Position numbers and translations under genes: made by a program. The notes under the pieces were generated by a model that saw nothing but the letters and a program-made list of their open reading frames with translations, searched no databases and was not told the DNA's origin. Source: Hydractinia symbiolongicarpus (lineage: Eukaryota; Cnidaria; Hydrozoa; Anthoathecata; Hydractiniidae). Taken from it: a DNA stretch of 60,000 nucleotides. Positions 1 to 11,639 of the stretch are shown here, in pieces. The stretch covers positions 1,862,001-1,922,000 of the forward strand of contig NC_079878.1 of the NCBI RefSeq assembly GCF_029227915.1, written 5' to 3'. Each line of letters opens with the position of its first letter. The stretch's first letter is position 1.

Positions 1-1830
1 GACATACATCCATTATGAGTTAAAATGTACCCACATCAATCACGAGTTGAAATGAACTCCCATCCATCATGAAATGAGTAGCTCCGCAAATCGGAGTTCC
101 ACCTTACGTTTGAATTAGCTATAAGTTAAAATGGTGATCAACACGTAGTCATTGCGCTTTTAAGGATACCTGGAAGTGAATGAGGCGTCTGGTCGTTATG
201 CCGTTGAAGCTCAATGGAGGAAACAATAAAATCGATAGTGTATTGATTTTTTTCTGCAGTAATGTTAACGTTAACATAGGTAGTTATGCACAGCATCGTT
301 AACTGAGTCTCACACTTCGGATAAGTTGATTGTGCATGATTTTAAAGATATATTAACACGTGTAAATATCAGGTAGCTACATCTTTTTGAGTCATATTCG
401 AGCCGTTTTAAGCTAAAAACAATCAATTAACGGAAATGGTAAGAAAAACCAGTAGGAAACAATATAATTTTTAATTTTTAGAAATCGTTTTTAAACAAGC
501 AATAATAAAGGTGTCCATTTATTTCTAGATAGTTTGAAAAGTCGTAAAAATTTCTCACTAAATTTAATTATTTATTCAGCGGAGGTCGTTAAAAAGATCG
601 CATGATGTGAGGAGTATTAAATTCATGAAATACGTTTTACTTTTCATTTATACAATGCAAAGCTACTGCTTGCTTATTAAAGAGTTGTTTTAGAGAGTTT
701 TTTATGGGTTCCCAAGTCGTACACAGAATCTTTAATAAAATTGATAAAGGAACAAAAAATTATTAACATGAATTTTCAATGGGGTTAAGGAGGTGCTTGT
801 TTGTGTTGGCAAAAATAAATTTCATTGCGTGTTTATTTAAAAAATTACAAAACTTAATTTAAACGTATTTTTAGCGATATGCTTCAACTTTACAAGTATT
901 TGGGTATTAGCTGAAATATAATAAACGAACGTATATCGAGGCAAGAATGGAAATCCCTTACTGATCAATGCGCTTTTTACGACAACAAGGACGACATGAG
1001 AATCTCCAAATTAACAAAATGGTACACATAAATTAACTAAACAAGCGCCATGTTTGCTCTTCTTTTTTAAAAAAGAAAAGCTACTTCATAGATAAACTTT
1101 TTTTGCCTTCTCAAAGAAAGACTACATTGCATACAGAACTTTCTGCAGCAACAGGTCATAAGTATACTCAAAGCCTGTAAAAAGTGTGTATATGGTTCTA
1201 GCTACCTAGAGTTGTTTAGAAACGATTAAACTGGCAATATTTCTTAAAGCTCATTTGCCATTAAGGTATACCACATGTACAGTTGCTTGTATTGATAATA
1301 TAGCTAAGCCTTACTGTTTTTGCGTGCTTTGTCGGATAAATAAAGCTTTGTGTTGAGTATTTCTCACCTGCATTTGTGAAGCATATCGTTTTTTGAATTA
1401 TATATCACAAGATATGATCATCGTTACTACGATCATGAATAACCTTCTAGTAGACCGTAAGCGTCCCGTCATTAAGTAACAGGTATAGAAATTAGCACTT
1501 GGCACATGCTTGAGGCAATACTAAATCAAAAATTAAGCATTAAAATTGTTCAAATTGTCACATTTTCTAATAATTCCCACCCTCTTGCTGAAGGAGCTTT
1601 CTTCGGAAAAACTTTAAGCAATGAAATGTTTAATCACTCTAAAGAGAAAAAAGCCACGCGTGGGTGCTCTACTGATGCAACAATGACCTTGATTTACTCA
1701 TCTTTTACTACCAAGGACATTGAAAACCGCGAGTATAATAATAGCTATAAAAGTTTATACATTTCATATATATCTTGACTCCAATGTTGCAACATCATAC
1801 GTAACTTATCTACTGATTTTTAGATTGCAG
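1..1830. other. Unassigned 5' flank
   Basis: No coding exon, RNA gene or transposon end could be supported here. The sequence is AT-rich with short homopolymers. Its right end contains a pyrimidine-rich splice acceptor ending in ATTGCAG at 1830, so part of this stretch is probably an intron or upstream region of the cystine-knot gene that follows. The first exon of that gene was not identified. Confidence 0.5.
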
Positions 1831-1833
1831 GTA

Positions 1834-2259
1834 ATGGGAGGTAAACAAGCAGCATTGATTATTGTTATCGCTTACATTTACTGCGTAATACCTGGACCTT
1901 TAAAAGAGAAGAATGAAGATTCATCACTTCCATCAGAAAAGGATCTTATGACGAGTAGAGATTGTTTAACAATACCATTCGAAATGAATGTTACCGCATC
2001 TGGCTGTTACAACAAGACAATCCCGAACAATTTCTGCCAGGGACTTTGTACCTCAATTGTTGCTAGTAACTTTACTAGAGAAACTGAGTTAGAGGTTTGT
2101 AATGCATGTGGACCTGAAGTGCAATATGAGAGGGTCGTCTTTTTGAAATGTCCAAAAACTGTCGGAGGTGAAACTTTGGAAGTTTTAAAACCAATAGAAG
2201 TAACTATGGTACAACGTTGTAAATGTCTGCAGTGCACACAGAAGGAGGACCAAAAATAA
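1834..2259 (+). CDS. Secreted DAN-type cystine-knot protein
   Basis: A 141-residue secreted protein with a C-terminal cystine knot. Residues 1-20 form a signal peptide with a hydrophobic core (AALIIVIAYIYCVI). The mature part has ten cysteines (44, 58, 68, 72, 89, 92, 106, 129, 131, 134), including the C-x-G-x-C ring motif (CQGLC, 68-72), a CNACGP segment, a V-x-L-K-C-P strand and a closing CKCLQC. This order fits the DAN/gremlin/NBL1 family, which binds and blocks BMP ligands outside the cell. Bursicon and glycoprotein-hormone subunits share the fold, so the exact subfamily is uncertain. Three N-glycosylation sequons are present (N52, N60, N79). The start was chosen because it gives the signal peptide and lies 3 nt after a splice acceptor (AG at 1829-1830); upstream codons in frame would be intron. 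The knot is encoded in a single exon. The stop codon overlaps an AATAAA. Confidence 0.8.
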   Translation: MGGKQAALIIVIAYIYCVIPGPLKEKNEDSSLPSEKDLMTSRDCLTIPFEMNVTASGCYNKTIPNNFCQGLCTSIVASNFTRETELEVCNACGPEVQYERVVFLKCPKTVGGETLEVLKPIEVTMVQRCKCLQCTQKEDQK

Positions 2260-5054
2260 AATATAATAACATCACTGCTACATATCGAACGAATCTAGCC
2301 AGAATGTAGAAAAAAAGTCAATCTGTTTGTCGAAAAAAAACAATAGAAAGAAGGAAAGTCGAAGGTGTTCTTCCTAAAACGTTATCTATAAAGAAATAAC
2401 GATCAATTCTTTTGTGAATTTTGCATTATTTATTCATTGAAAGTTTTGTTAAGTTTAATAATATAATTTTTTTGTTTAATGCATTGTATATCTGTATCAT
2501 AGTGAATCCAAAGGACTTATAAATATGTTGATCCTTTGTCTTACCATTTGCGTTCATCAGCCAATATAACGTATCGATTAAGTACGTCATTGGTAGTGCA
2601 ATATGCAATATATAAAGATATTGATCTCCATTTCATCATGCCAAAGGAGCTTGGTAACCACACTGACCTATATCAATGTCTTGCGTTTTTTTATCCTTGC
2701 TATGTGGGCAGAATTACACGTTAATCAATGCCACTATTTTTTCTTACTCCTTAGAGCACACGTCTGGATGAATTTCCTTGCAAAATTTAGAAAAGAAGTT
2801 ATTCTACTGTTTAAAGACTTAATTACACCATCCATACCTCGATTAAGAACTCTGCCCCTCTCAACTAAGCATCTCACCCTCCCCTAAGATATAAAATATT
2901 GACCCAAGTATAAAGTCTATTACTGATGTTTTTTATACCAAAAACATGGGCCTATAATATTTTTAGCCGTTTAGTTTGCCTTTAAGAATTTAAGCTGTAG
3001 CTTTTGCCTTAAGCGCCATAATCTCCATAAAATATAGAATGCTTTTATTTCAAACACGTACTAAAAGAGTTTGCGCTTACTTTTTCTATACAAAATTTTA
3101 TTTCAATATGATACTGACTGACTGAGTGATTTAATAATTGGATTCACTAAATTTATAAAGCTTTATGTGACCGATAAGAAGCTTAGGCGTGCAAAGGATA
3201 AGGAGCGAAAGATTTCCACCATCTCTGTGGCAAAATTGCAATGTAAGGATACAATGAACAGACAACAATAGCTTTTTATACGGTTTGATCAAAGAAATTT
3301 AAGACGTTTGTATGGTCAATTAGTAGAAGTACATTGTTGTTTGTAAGAAGGATGTAAATGCAACAATTAAACCAATTGGTGATTCAATCCATTTTCCACT
3401 TAAAGGTCAAAGAAGTAACGGACTCTTTACCTCCGAAATAAAACTTAACCTAGAGTCACCATTCTTTCGCCGGAGACATTTTTGTCATTTTTTTAGATAT
3501 TACCTTACTATCCTCATTTAAAATACGTATAAAACAATTATCCTTTGCTTTTTAATGCTGTTAATACTAGGCTCAAGTGTGTAAAAGCAAAAAATCATTT
3601 GTGCAACTCCTTAATTAAGTATTTCCTGCTGGTTACGATTTTCTTTTTGGACAACCTCAAACAATAAAAAATGCGTCACGGAATAACGTTCCCCCTCTAT
3701 AAGGTTTAGATTGCTAATGTAAACCTTAGTTTAGTTTTTAGCTTCATGCAGTTTTATTCTATAAAGCTCCTTGTGTACCAAAACCAGGGCTTTAAAGAAT
3801 GTCAATTAAAAAAAGAAGCGGGAATGAAAAGTAACTTAAAATCGGATAGCTAATTTTACAGTTCTTGATAGACCACTATCTGCATTGATTACTTCTTTCT
3901 TACGCAAGCCAAACCACGTAAATGTATTAATATAATAAATTACCTTCTCGTTTTAATTTACGTGTGCTAACGATATGCAAAGAATGCAACGAAACCGTTA
4001 ATGTGCAAGGCGGTGAAAGTTGTTTTAGTTTTTATTGCTAGTAAATAATATCAAGACGCCAATAATTTTTTCTCCATCCTTGTAAGGAAAAAACCAAATT
4101 AATTGACTTTAGGTTTTTTTGAATTAGTTTTTTTTTGTGAAGTAAATTGTGCATGCAGCACAGAGTATTTATTTTTATATGGTGGAGCCGCGTACTTAAA
4201 TTTACAAAGAGGAGAAAATACGTGATTGCAGAGGGAAAGTATTTTTTTAATTTTTCTCATGAAATTAGTTTCACCGTCTATGGTTCATATTCTGAGAATG
4301 GAATTCTTTTGAGAAGCTCAATAAAAAGCCAAGAACAAAAAGTAACTAGCTAATAAAAATGACCTACAGTGATGTGATGGAATAGCTAAAAATTACAATT
4401 TATCAACACAAGAATAATGCCACCAGAAAAAGCTTTCCACTATTGCACTAAAAATTGCTATAAGACATGAAGGAGACAACAGTTTGTGAAACCTATCATT
4501 TGAGATGTCACGAAATATTCTGTCTGTGTTAGACAACTTAGATAATTTCAAATGAAAATTACTTTCACATGAGCTATAAAATACTTACAACTACAATCCT
4601 GTCTCTTTTAATAACTGTTATTGGACAAATCTCAAAATAGTTAAACAGCATTACTCAATGCCGGTCTACACAAGTTCTAATTCATAACTTGTGTAGGCCG
4701 GATAAACAGTGTAAATGTGTTGCTTACAGTTTTTGCAACGCCCGCTTAATAAGAAAATCTACGCCATCCTCACAAAAGCCCGGAAAATTGGGGGAAACAG
4801 ATCATGTTGACGCCTGGCAAAAACATATACCGGTTGAAGTTAAGTTAACAACCTAAATCCTAAGTTCGCTGTGAACACTGACAATTAAACTCTTTAACCT
4901 GCGTACGTCGAATGCCAAAAGATTCATGATAACTTCTACTTAAAATGCAACAGCTATTTTTATAGCTATATTTATCAAAAATATATGTTCAATGATGTAC
5001 TACCAAGTTGATCAATATCTAGGCTGATAATTCATATCTCATGTGCGAGGTTGC
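2260..5054. other. Unassigned intergenic DNA
   Basis: Downstream of the cystine-knot gene only short ORFs of chance length are open. No exon, RNA gene or repeat end could be supported. The inverted pair CCGGTCTACACAAG and CTTGTGTAGGCCGG near 4661-4700 is a small foldback of unknown origin. Confidence 0.45.
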
Positions 5055-5437
5055 AATGCATGTTTCCTGGATTACATGCTTTTTAAAATTCTAGGATTTT
5101 GATCTTTTTACTTTAGGATCATATTCATATCATTGAATTGGTGCGTGTGTAAATTTTTAACTTAATTCGACAAGTGAAAATGTTGTTTTGGTAGTGTTAA
5201 TGTTACAGCCAAAATCTTCTTCATTTTCTACTTGTACTAATAAGCCTTGGTTTCAAGCAGAGTTTTGTTAAGACAAAGTTATAAAACCTGTTGTAAGAGG
5301 TTACTTGTTTGCTGAAAGAGTCTGAAGATTTCACATTTTATCAAGTTTCGGGTAAGGATGTCAAAAATCACATTCATTTTGTGTAAAAATATTCAAGAAT
5401 AGCAACGGCACAAAAAAAGACTAATTCGAAAAGGTGT
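5055..5437 (+). repeat. Dispersed repeat R1, copy 1 (interrupted)
   Basis: About 380 bp that align by eye along their whole length with 11225-11605. Shared blocks include TTACATG...TTTTTAAAAT, GACTTGTACTAATAAGCC-like text, and the end AATTCG..AAAGGTGTA. Copy 1 is broken at 5437 by the 1200-bp inverted-repeat element and seems to resume at 6638. Family unknown; no coding potential seen. Confidence 0.75.
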
Positions 5438-6637
5438 ATGGTGGCCGAGGAGTGTCAACGCGTAAAATGAATTTTGCAAAGACGAATTAAAATCTAAAAT
5501 AAATGTCAAAGTCAAAGTTAAGTTAAAAATGAAAACAAAATTCAAACTTAAGTTCAAAGTAAAAGTCATTATAAAGTGATGACACTATTCGGCCAGCGAC
5601 GTGGCCTAACAGTGTCATGGTGCAAAAAAAGTGAAAATACAAATTTATCGTCTAATAAGTTCCCAATGATAAAATTTGTCGTTACCGTAAATTCAAAAGA
5701 TATTACAAAAGCCATGGTAAAGTCGATTCTTGGTGAATATACATGAAGATGCTGAAGGTTTAAAGAAAAAGTAAAAATGTTTAGGTTTAACTATCCAATT
5801 TCAACTGTTGTAACTGTGGAGTATACCCACTAGCAAACCTTAGACTGAATGATGCTATTTTGAGAAGATTTGAAGATTTTTTTAAACTATTATAGAAGCA
5901 GCAGGAGGGCAATACGATGACTTCTTTGGCGGCCCAACACCCAAGTCTTTTAAGTGTTAAGTTTTTCTGACGAGTTCTTCTCTGACGAGTTTGAATTATT
6001 AAGATTTTTGATTACATCCGATATCTTATTTATCTTATCAAGCATATGTCGTTTTTCCAAGACATCGTCACTTCTTATCATTTATTATTATACTCACATA
6101 TAAAAATATCCATAGCAGAGGCGGAAGCTAACTAAAACTTGACGTTATTTTACTTCATGAAGGAAGAAAAAAGGGGGTCAATACATAGAATATGCTTACT
6201 ATTTTCAGTAAAAAGAACACAATAAAAAGTTACCACTCCCCCCCCCCCCCCCCCCCTTACCCAGTGTTTATTTATTCTTATTTATACCACGAGGTCAGCC
6301 GGTGTGAAAACCGAAAGCACGAGGACAGCTGAAAACGGTAAGATGAAAACAAATTTTTATTGTGAAATATTTGATGGTACTGAAAAAATTTGTGACACTC
6401 CTTGGCCACGATGTTGGCCGAGAAATGTCATCAGTTGCGTTTCAAGTTTTAAAATTAAAATCATTTCAAATTTTGTTTTTCCTTTGAAATTAAATTTGAC
6501 GGTACCGAAAAAAATTGTCAAACTAATCGGCCACGATGTTGGCCGACAAATGTCATCAGTTGCGTTATAGAATATGTTTCACTTTACATTTTTCCTTCTC
6601 GAATTCATTTTATGCGTTGACACTCCTCGGCCACCAT
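5438..6637. mobile_element. 1200-bp inverted-repeat DNA transposon, non-autonomous
   Basis: The element begins ATGGTGGCCGAGGAGTGTC and ends in the reverse complement. The terminal inverted repeats run about 40 bp (5438-5480 and about 6600-6637) with very few mismatches. It is flanked by an 8-bp direct repeat, AAAGGTGT, at 5430-5437 and 6638-6645. The interior holds repeated palindromic modules built on TCGGCCACGATGTTGGCCGA (near 6400-6425 and 6525-6550) and a C19 run at 6238-6256. No transposase reading frame is present, so it must have been mobilised in trans. An 8-bp target duplication is typical of hAT and Merlin elements; Mutator-like elements make 8-10 bp. The termini do not clearly match any of them, so no superfamily is assigned. 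Confidence 0.85.
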
Positions 6638-6645
6638 AAAGGTGT

Positions 6646-8300
6646 ACTATTTGAAACTTGGCTCTTGGTTTATCAAATTTAATTTATTAAGTTATTTTAA
6701 TAATTCTTAAAGCTATGAATTTGTTACGTTTTCATGAATATCATTTATTTTTAAAAAAGAAAAAAAATCTTAATTTCGTGGGAACTAATTTTCGGGGCAT
6801 TTAATTAGAAATTCATCTTTTCACATTGTGAAAACCATACAAACAAAAACAACAAAGAAAGGTCAAAAAAGAGTCAGTCTAAAAACTAAAACGTATTTAC
6901 TCAAATAACGAAAAGTCCGCGAACAGTGTTCGTCAAAAGTTACACAACATATTGCCACAATGTCATTTATACCTTAATTACGAATTTCTTGAAAGCTCAC
7001 GAGAAAATCAGCTCAAAGCAAAAGTAATTGGCAAGCGAAAAAGCAAGCGAAAGTTGATGATTTTGCAAAATATATTGCTGTGAATCGCAAAAATATGCAA
7101 CAGTTCTCATCAGAATCTTAATTAAAAAGCGGGTTTTCCAGATTAAATTTAACAAGAATTTTAAAGTAATAGAAATGGTTATAGTTTAAGTAAGAGAAGT
7201 AATGATTGTGATAGCCTTTTTCCGTAAAATGGGTAGGGCATTTTGAGAACTTACAATGAAAATGTTATGTAAGTGGGTTAAGCAAAATATGACTCGGCTG
7301 TTAATTTCCAGGTAATCCCACAACATTATTTAATTGATAGAGCGCGTTGTCCAAGAAAATCACAACTGATTTAAAAAAAATTAACACGGAGGCATTAACC
7401 ATGTAAGAGACTAGCTTTAAAGGGGCTACGAAACGCTGTTGGTTTTCGACTTTAGTGACTCACATGAAAGTCAAGCTAATGGCGGTGGTAAAGTTTATGA
7501 TCACTGAAAACAAAAACAACAACTTAAATCATTCTAAATATTATATTCGGCATCTAAATATAATTAACAATTACAGAAAGGCTCCCTACATGATATTTAA
7601 TATATTTTTAAAAAGGAAGATTTTTCTTTTTGTAGAAAATAAAAATGAAAAAGTACTAAATTCATCATAAAAAATTAATTATTCATAAGCAGGTTGTCTA
7701 CACGTCTATATGGTTCTACAGTGTGTATATGTGACGTACGGAGTGTGGTTTCTATACGGAGGAATACTCCGTAAAATTGCTAGAGTTTGGTTTAGCTATA
7801 CGTCTGCCAACGAATGTTCTGAAAGTGAAATATTGCAAATATATGACTGTTTTAAATTATTTCCAAAAAAAAGTTGACAACTGGCACTTCTACTAATACT
7901 AACGTTTGTCTAATATTTCTTTTTTCTTCTTGCACAAATTATTTGCTTGTTTTAGGCACGATTTTCTAAACTGGAATAGCCTAGAGTAAATTTTTAATAA
8001 GAATACTTAGTTTAGACTTCGACTTACATTCGCTAATGTCTAGCCAAACCAGTGTCGGCATTATACTCTTAAAGCTGTCTGCGCCGCTCACAGCTTTTTG
8101 TACTAAATATTTTTTCGTCTATGCGGAGTAAACATGTCGCTATACGAAGTTATACTCCGTACTCTGTATAACTGCACACTACGAAAGGAAAATATATTTA
8201 CTTATACTTTGACCTTTTCAGTGATCGTTCATTACCCGCCATTCTTCGGAAATTATGGGTATGGAGCTTATTAAAACGTTTTGTAGACACCTAATTTACA
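6646..8300. other. Unassigned DNA with a possible palindromic repeat
   Basis: Mostly unassigned. Copies of ACGGAGT / ACTCCGT and TATACGGAG-like words recur in opposite orientations between about 7735-7775 and 8120-8170. They may be the ends of a small foldback element of about 450 bp, but the match is too patchy to define boundaries. Confidence 0.35.
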
Positions 8301-8355
8301 AGAAAGTAAAAGCTAATTAACCTTGAGATCTTATATTCCCTCATATAAACTACAT

Positions 8356-8625
8356 TTATTTACACTTTCTGTAGCAACACGTAACATGCCAAAGTAATTT
8401 AAAACCTACTGATTTGCTAACTGAGAAGATTAAAAAAATGACCCTGATGTTTTCCGAGAAGTATGCAAGTTATTCTTTGCTTTTATTATTTGCATTTTCT
8501 GTAGCCAACGCGTAACTTGTCAAGGTAATTTAAAACATACAAAACATCCATATAAAACTGATTGGCTACCTCACAAGATCAAAAAAATGACCCTGATGTT
8601 TTCCGGGAAATATACATAGTTCTTC
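8356..8625 (+). repeat. Tandem duplication, two diverged copies
   Basis: Two successive copies share, in order, CATTTTCTGTAGC or ACTTTCTGTAGC, ACGTAAC, AAGTAATTTAAAAC or AAGGTAATTTAAAAC, and AAAAAATGACCCTGATG followed by TTTTCCG. The first occupies roughly 8356-8475 and the second 8490-8625. The second copy carries a short insertion and ends against the minisatellite that follows. Confidence 0.7.
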
Positions 8626-8634
8626 TTTATTTGC

Positions 8635-8718
8635 AACATAGGGCGTATATTATATAACATAGGGCGTATATCATGCAATATAGGGCGTATATCGTGCAAC
8701 ATGGGGCGTATATCATGA
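8635..8718 (+). repeat. 21-bp minisatellite, four units
   Basis: Four consecutive 21-bp units start at 8635, 8656, 8677 and 8698. Each contains the core TAGGGCGTATAT (TGGGGCGTATAT in the last). Units differ by a few substitutions only and no length change. Confidence 0.9.
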
Positions 8719-8949
8719 ATTAAACTGACATGAAAATATTGCAAACGTCAAAATATGGAAATTTGTCATTTGTTAAAAAAAACTAATCATGGCATTTCTA
8801 ACGTAACCACCACCAAGTTCAATATTGTCTAACTGTTGTTTGAAAAGTAATGAAGAGTTATAAATTCTAATGTAATACTAAACTGTTCTTCCATCAAGAT
8901 TTAAGTTAACTTCGCTCTAGTTATGTAGAGTTTTTTCAAAACATTGCAT

Positions 8950-9455
8950 GTCATGAAATTAATGCAGTTCAATGAAATTATTTTGAAAAAGGCATTTAAT
9001 TAACGCGGTTGAGCAAGGTTGTTTTCAAAAATTCATTTAACTAACGCGAATTTGAGAATATGCAAAAATTACGGCAACAGCCAAATGCACAGTAGTGAAT
9101 CGGTCTCCTCTATTACAAGGCGGTTCGGAAGATCGAAATAAAAGTTTACGATGTTAAAAATTTACAAATTTAAAGAAAAGTGATTCCAGTTTATTTTTCA
9201 CTTGTATCAGGGTATGGTGGTTATACAAAAGCTATTTTTAAAAAGACTGCGTTGAACTATCGTCCGATGAGCAGGAAATAGTAGAAATTTGGAAAAAAAA
9301 ATGTTTTTTTTATGTTTTTAGGCTTTAACATATTATAAAAAAGTTACCGAATTAATAGTATCTTAATTAACGAGTCATGAAATTAACGGTCATTAAATTA
9401 ACGCGAATTTTAAAAAACCGCGTTAATTTCATGACTCCTTAATTTCATGGAATAA
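8950..9455. repeat. Probable foldback/MITE with TTAATTTCATG ends
   Basis: Words of the type CATGAAATTAA and TTAACGCG recur in both orientations through this interval. The clearest structure is a perfect 17-bp inverted pair at 9372-9388 (GAGTCATGAAATTAACG) and 9421-9437. The outer word TCATGAAATTAA near 8951 and its complement near 9440-9450 suggest an element of about 500 bp, but its exact ends and target duplication are not clear. Confidence 0.55.
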
Positions 9456-9663
9456 GGTAATCCATAGAAACATTACTATAAAACTGGCAAGTGATTTTTT
9501 TTACATCGTACAAAGCACTTACTTGAAGAGTGGGTAATGTGTTGGGTAATATGGCATTATTAATTAAAATGGACAATTCTAAACCTTTGTTGCTTCTAGA
9601 ATTCAATATTTACCCCCTTTAATTTTACTTACAAGATAAGTAAACACACATTTGCGCATTTAA

Positions 9664-10330
9664 GAGCCAGATTATATGAGGCGAGTTGGCTCGCCACATG
9701 CTCAGCATGATAAAATTACACAGCTCGGCATAATGGCAGATCTCTACTAAAAATGTTTTACATTGTAAGGTGAGTCAACCCGTCTAGGCGAGCTGGCTCG
9801 TTTTTTCAACCCGGGACGGGCTGGTTAGGTGGGATGACTCGGTTCATATAATATCACTTTGCCGAGAAAAAGAAGAGCATGCGCTTTGCGATCCAAAACA
9901 GAAGAAAAACAATAATGGTAGCAAACAAGAGGTTTAAATGAATTTCAGAACTTGTAGAGCAGCTTACGTGGATTTCCCTGGTGGTGTTTCAAACGTTTTA
10001 AGAGATTTTTCGTTTTGTAAAAAAATATGTCAATATGTTCTGTATTAGGCAATTTCTTCGAAGCACTGACAAATACAGAACACTTTGGATTTGGAATAAC
10101 AAACTATTGGCGACCAAAATGCTTAATTATAATTATAATTACAATTTCGCTTCTTTGTTTACATCTAGCATCCGCCATTTTTAAAAAATTATGCGCATTT
10201 TTTTTCAACCCGGCAGCAGTGTAGGTCTTGACCCGGGTTGACTTTTCCCATATAGTATGTAATTTTTTCAAACGGGTTAACCCACCAACCGGTCCAACAC
10301 CGAGTCAACTCGTCTCATATAATCAGGCTC
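9664..10330. mobile_element. PIF/Harbinger-like MITE
   Basis: A 667-bp element with 30-bp terminal inverted repeats matching at 27 of 30 positions. The left end is GAGCCAGATTATATGAGG and the right end is the complement of GAGCCTGATTATATGAGA. It is flanked by TAA on both sides (9661-9663 and 10331-10333). A 3-bp TWA duplication is the hallmark of PIF/Harbinger, hence the assignment. Subterminal copies of GAGCTGGCTCG and ACCCGGG-rich words lie inside. No transposase is encoded. Confidence 0.8.
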
Positions 10331-10903
10331 TAAGTTGACTCTAACTTGACTTGACTTATAATCAAGGATTATGTAGTTGCCTAACTAAGACAATAATCAA
10401 TCATGGTGTTTCACTTTTATTTCGGCCGGTTTTCAGAAATTACTTTAAATATAGTTTACGAATACATTATCAAATTGTGTTCTGCGGATATGCTATATTT
10501 GCATGATTTTAAGTTTATCTGACAAGCTTTTCTGGCAAAAAGTTATTTAAAAGGATTTAGAAATTAAGTTAAGCATTTTTAACTTTACTTTGTTAGAAAA
10601 ACTTATTAAGATGAGTGTAGGGATAATTTTGAACCTAAAAGTCTTAAACCTGCATGAACATCATCAAATTTTTCATATGATCATAAAAACATGGCTTTGA
10701 AATGCATATGAGCAGTGCATAGCAAGTAGTCACTAATTCTGTCTCGTCTTTGTCTAGCTCACTAGTCAACACAGTGTGAATGCAATAATTAATATTATTC
10801 TGGAATAAACCTAATTAATACGCAAGGACGACAGTTAAAAGTGTTCTCCGTCTGACCCTACTATAAGGTTCACAAACATAAAAGCTCCACCAAAGTAAAA
10901 TGT

Positions 10904-11134
10904 ATGTGGATTTTTAAGTGCTATTCTAGCATCCAGCTCTCTCTTATTATTATTTTGTTGCAGAGTATATGTAGTCGTTATTGCTCAGTGCAAGAAAAAT
11001 ATCGAAAGTATTTTACGAAAAAATATGACGATATATTTTGCAGAAAAAGAGCGATAACTAGTTTATCATATATACGGGGCATGAATCATTGTATACTCAG
11101 TAGACTATTATTCAATAAAAGCCATGCTTCTTAA
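10904..11134 (+). CDS. Candidate small exon or short secreted peptide gene
   Basis: Two readings are possible. A strong polypyrimidine tract ending in TTGTTGCAG (10971) is followed by an open stretch to a stop at 11134 and an AATAAA 20 bp later, which looks like a terminal exon of a spliced gene. Alternatively, the 76-codon ORF from 10904 starts with a hydrophobic stretch resembling a signal peptide and has several cysteines. No family is recognised. The length is near what chance gives, so support is weak and rests on the splice and polyadenylation context. Confidence 0.25.
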   Translation: MWIFKCYSSIQLSLIIILLQSICSRYCSVQEKYRKYFTKKYDDIFCRKRAITSLSYIRGMNHCILSRLLFNKSHAS

Positions 11135-11224
11135 AGTTCTGTGTTCAACACTGAATAAAGTTATTGTAAGATGATATTTGTGATCGATTAATTTTGTTTA
11201 TAATAAATTTTCTTATTTAAATAC

Positions 11225-11605
11225 ACGTTTTCCGAATTACATGTTTTTTAAAATTTTGGAATTTTGATGTTTTTACGTTAACATCATTTTCAGCATTGGT
11301 TAATTGGTTGATGTAAAAATTTTCAACTTAATCCGACATTGAAAAGTGCTGCTTTGGTGGCATCATTGTTACGGTCAAAGCGTTCTTAATTTTCGACTTG
11401 TACTAATAAGCCTCATCTTCGAGCAAAGGTTACTTAGTACAAAATTTAAAAACTGTTGTAGCAGGTTGTTTGTTTAATGTATGAATATAAAAATATCACG
11501 ATTTATCAATTTTTATGTGAGGATTTCGAAAATTACATTCATTTTCTTTAAAAAAGTTGAGAAAGAGCTGCGGCACATCAAAGAAAATAAATTCGGGAAA
11601 GGTGT
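11225..11605 (+). repeat. Dispersed repeat R1, copy 2 (uninterrupted)
   Basis: Homologue of 5055-5437. It reaches AAAGGTGT at 11598-11605 and then continues directly as ATTATCAAATTT. Copy 1 after its inserted element reads ACTATTTGAAACTT. This copy therefore shows the empty target site of the 1200-bp element. Confidence 0.75.
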
Positions 11606-11639
11606 ATTATCAAATTTAAACGCGAGGCTTCTTAAACGC

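Noticed and set aside
8635-8718. CRISPR-like array
   Set aside because: No spacers: the units are contiguous, and this is an animal genome.
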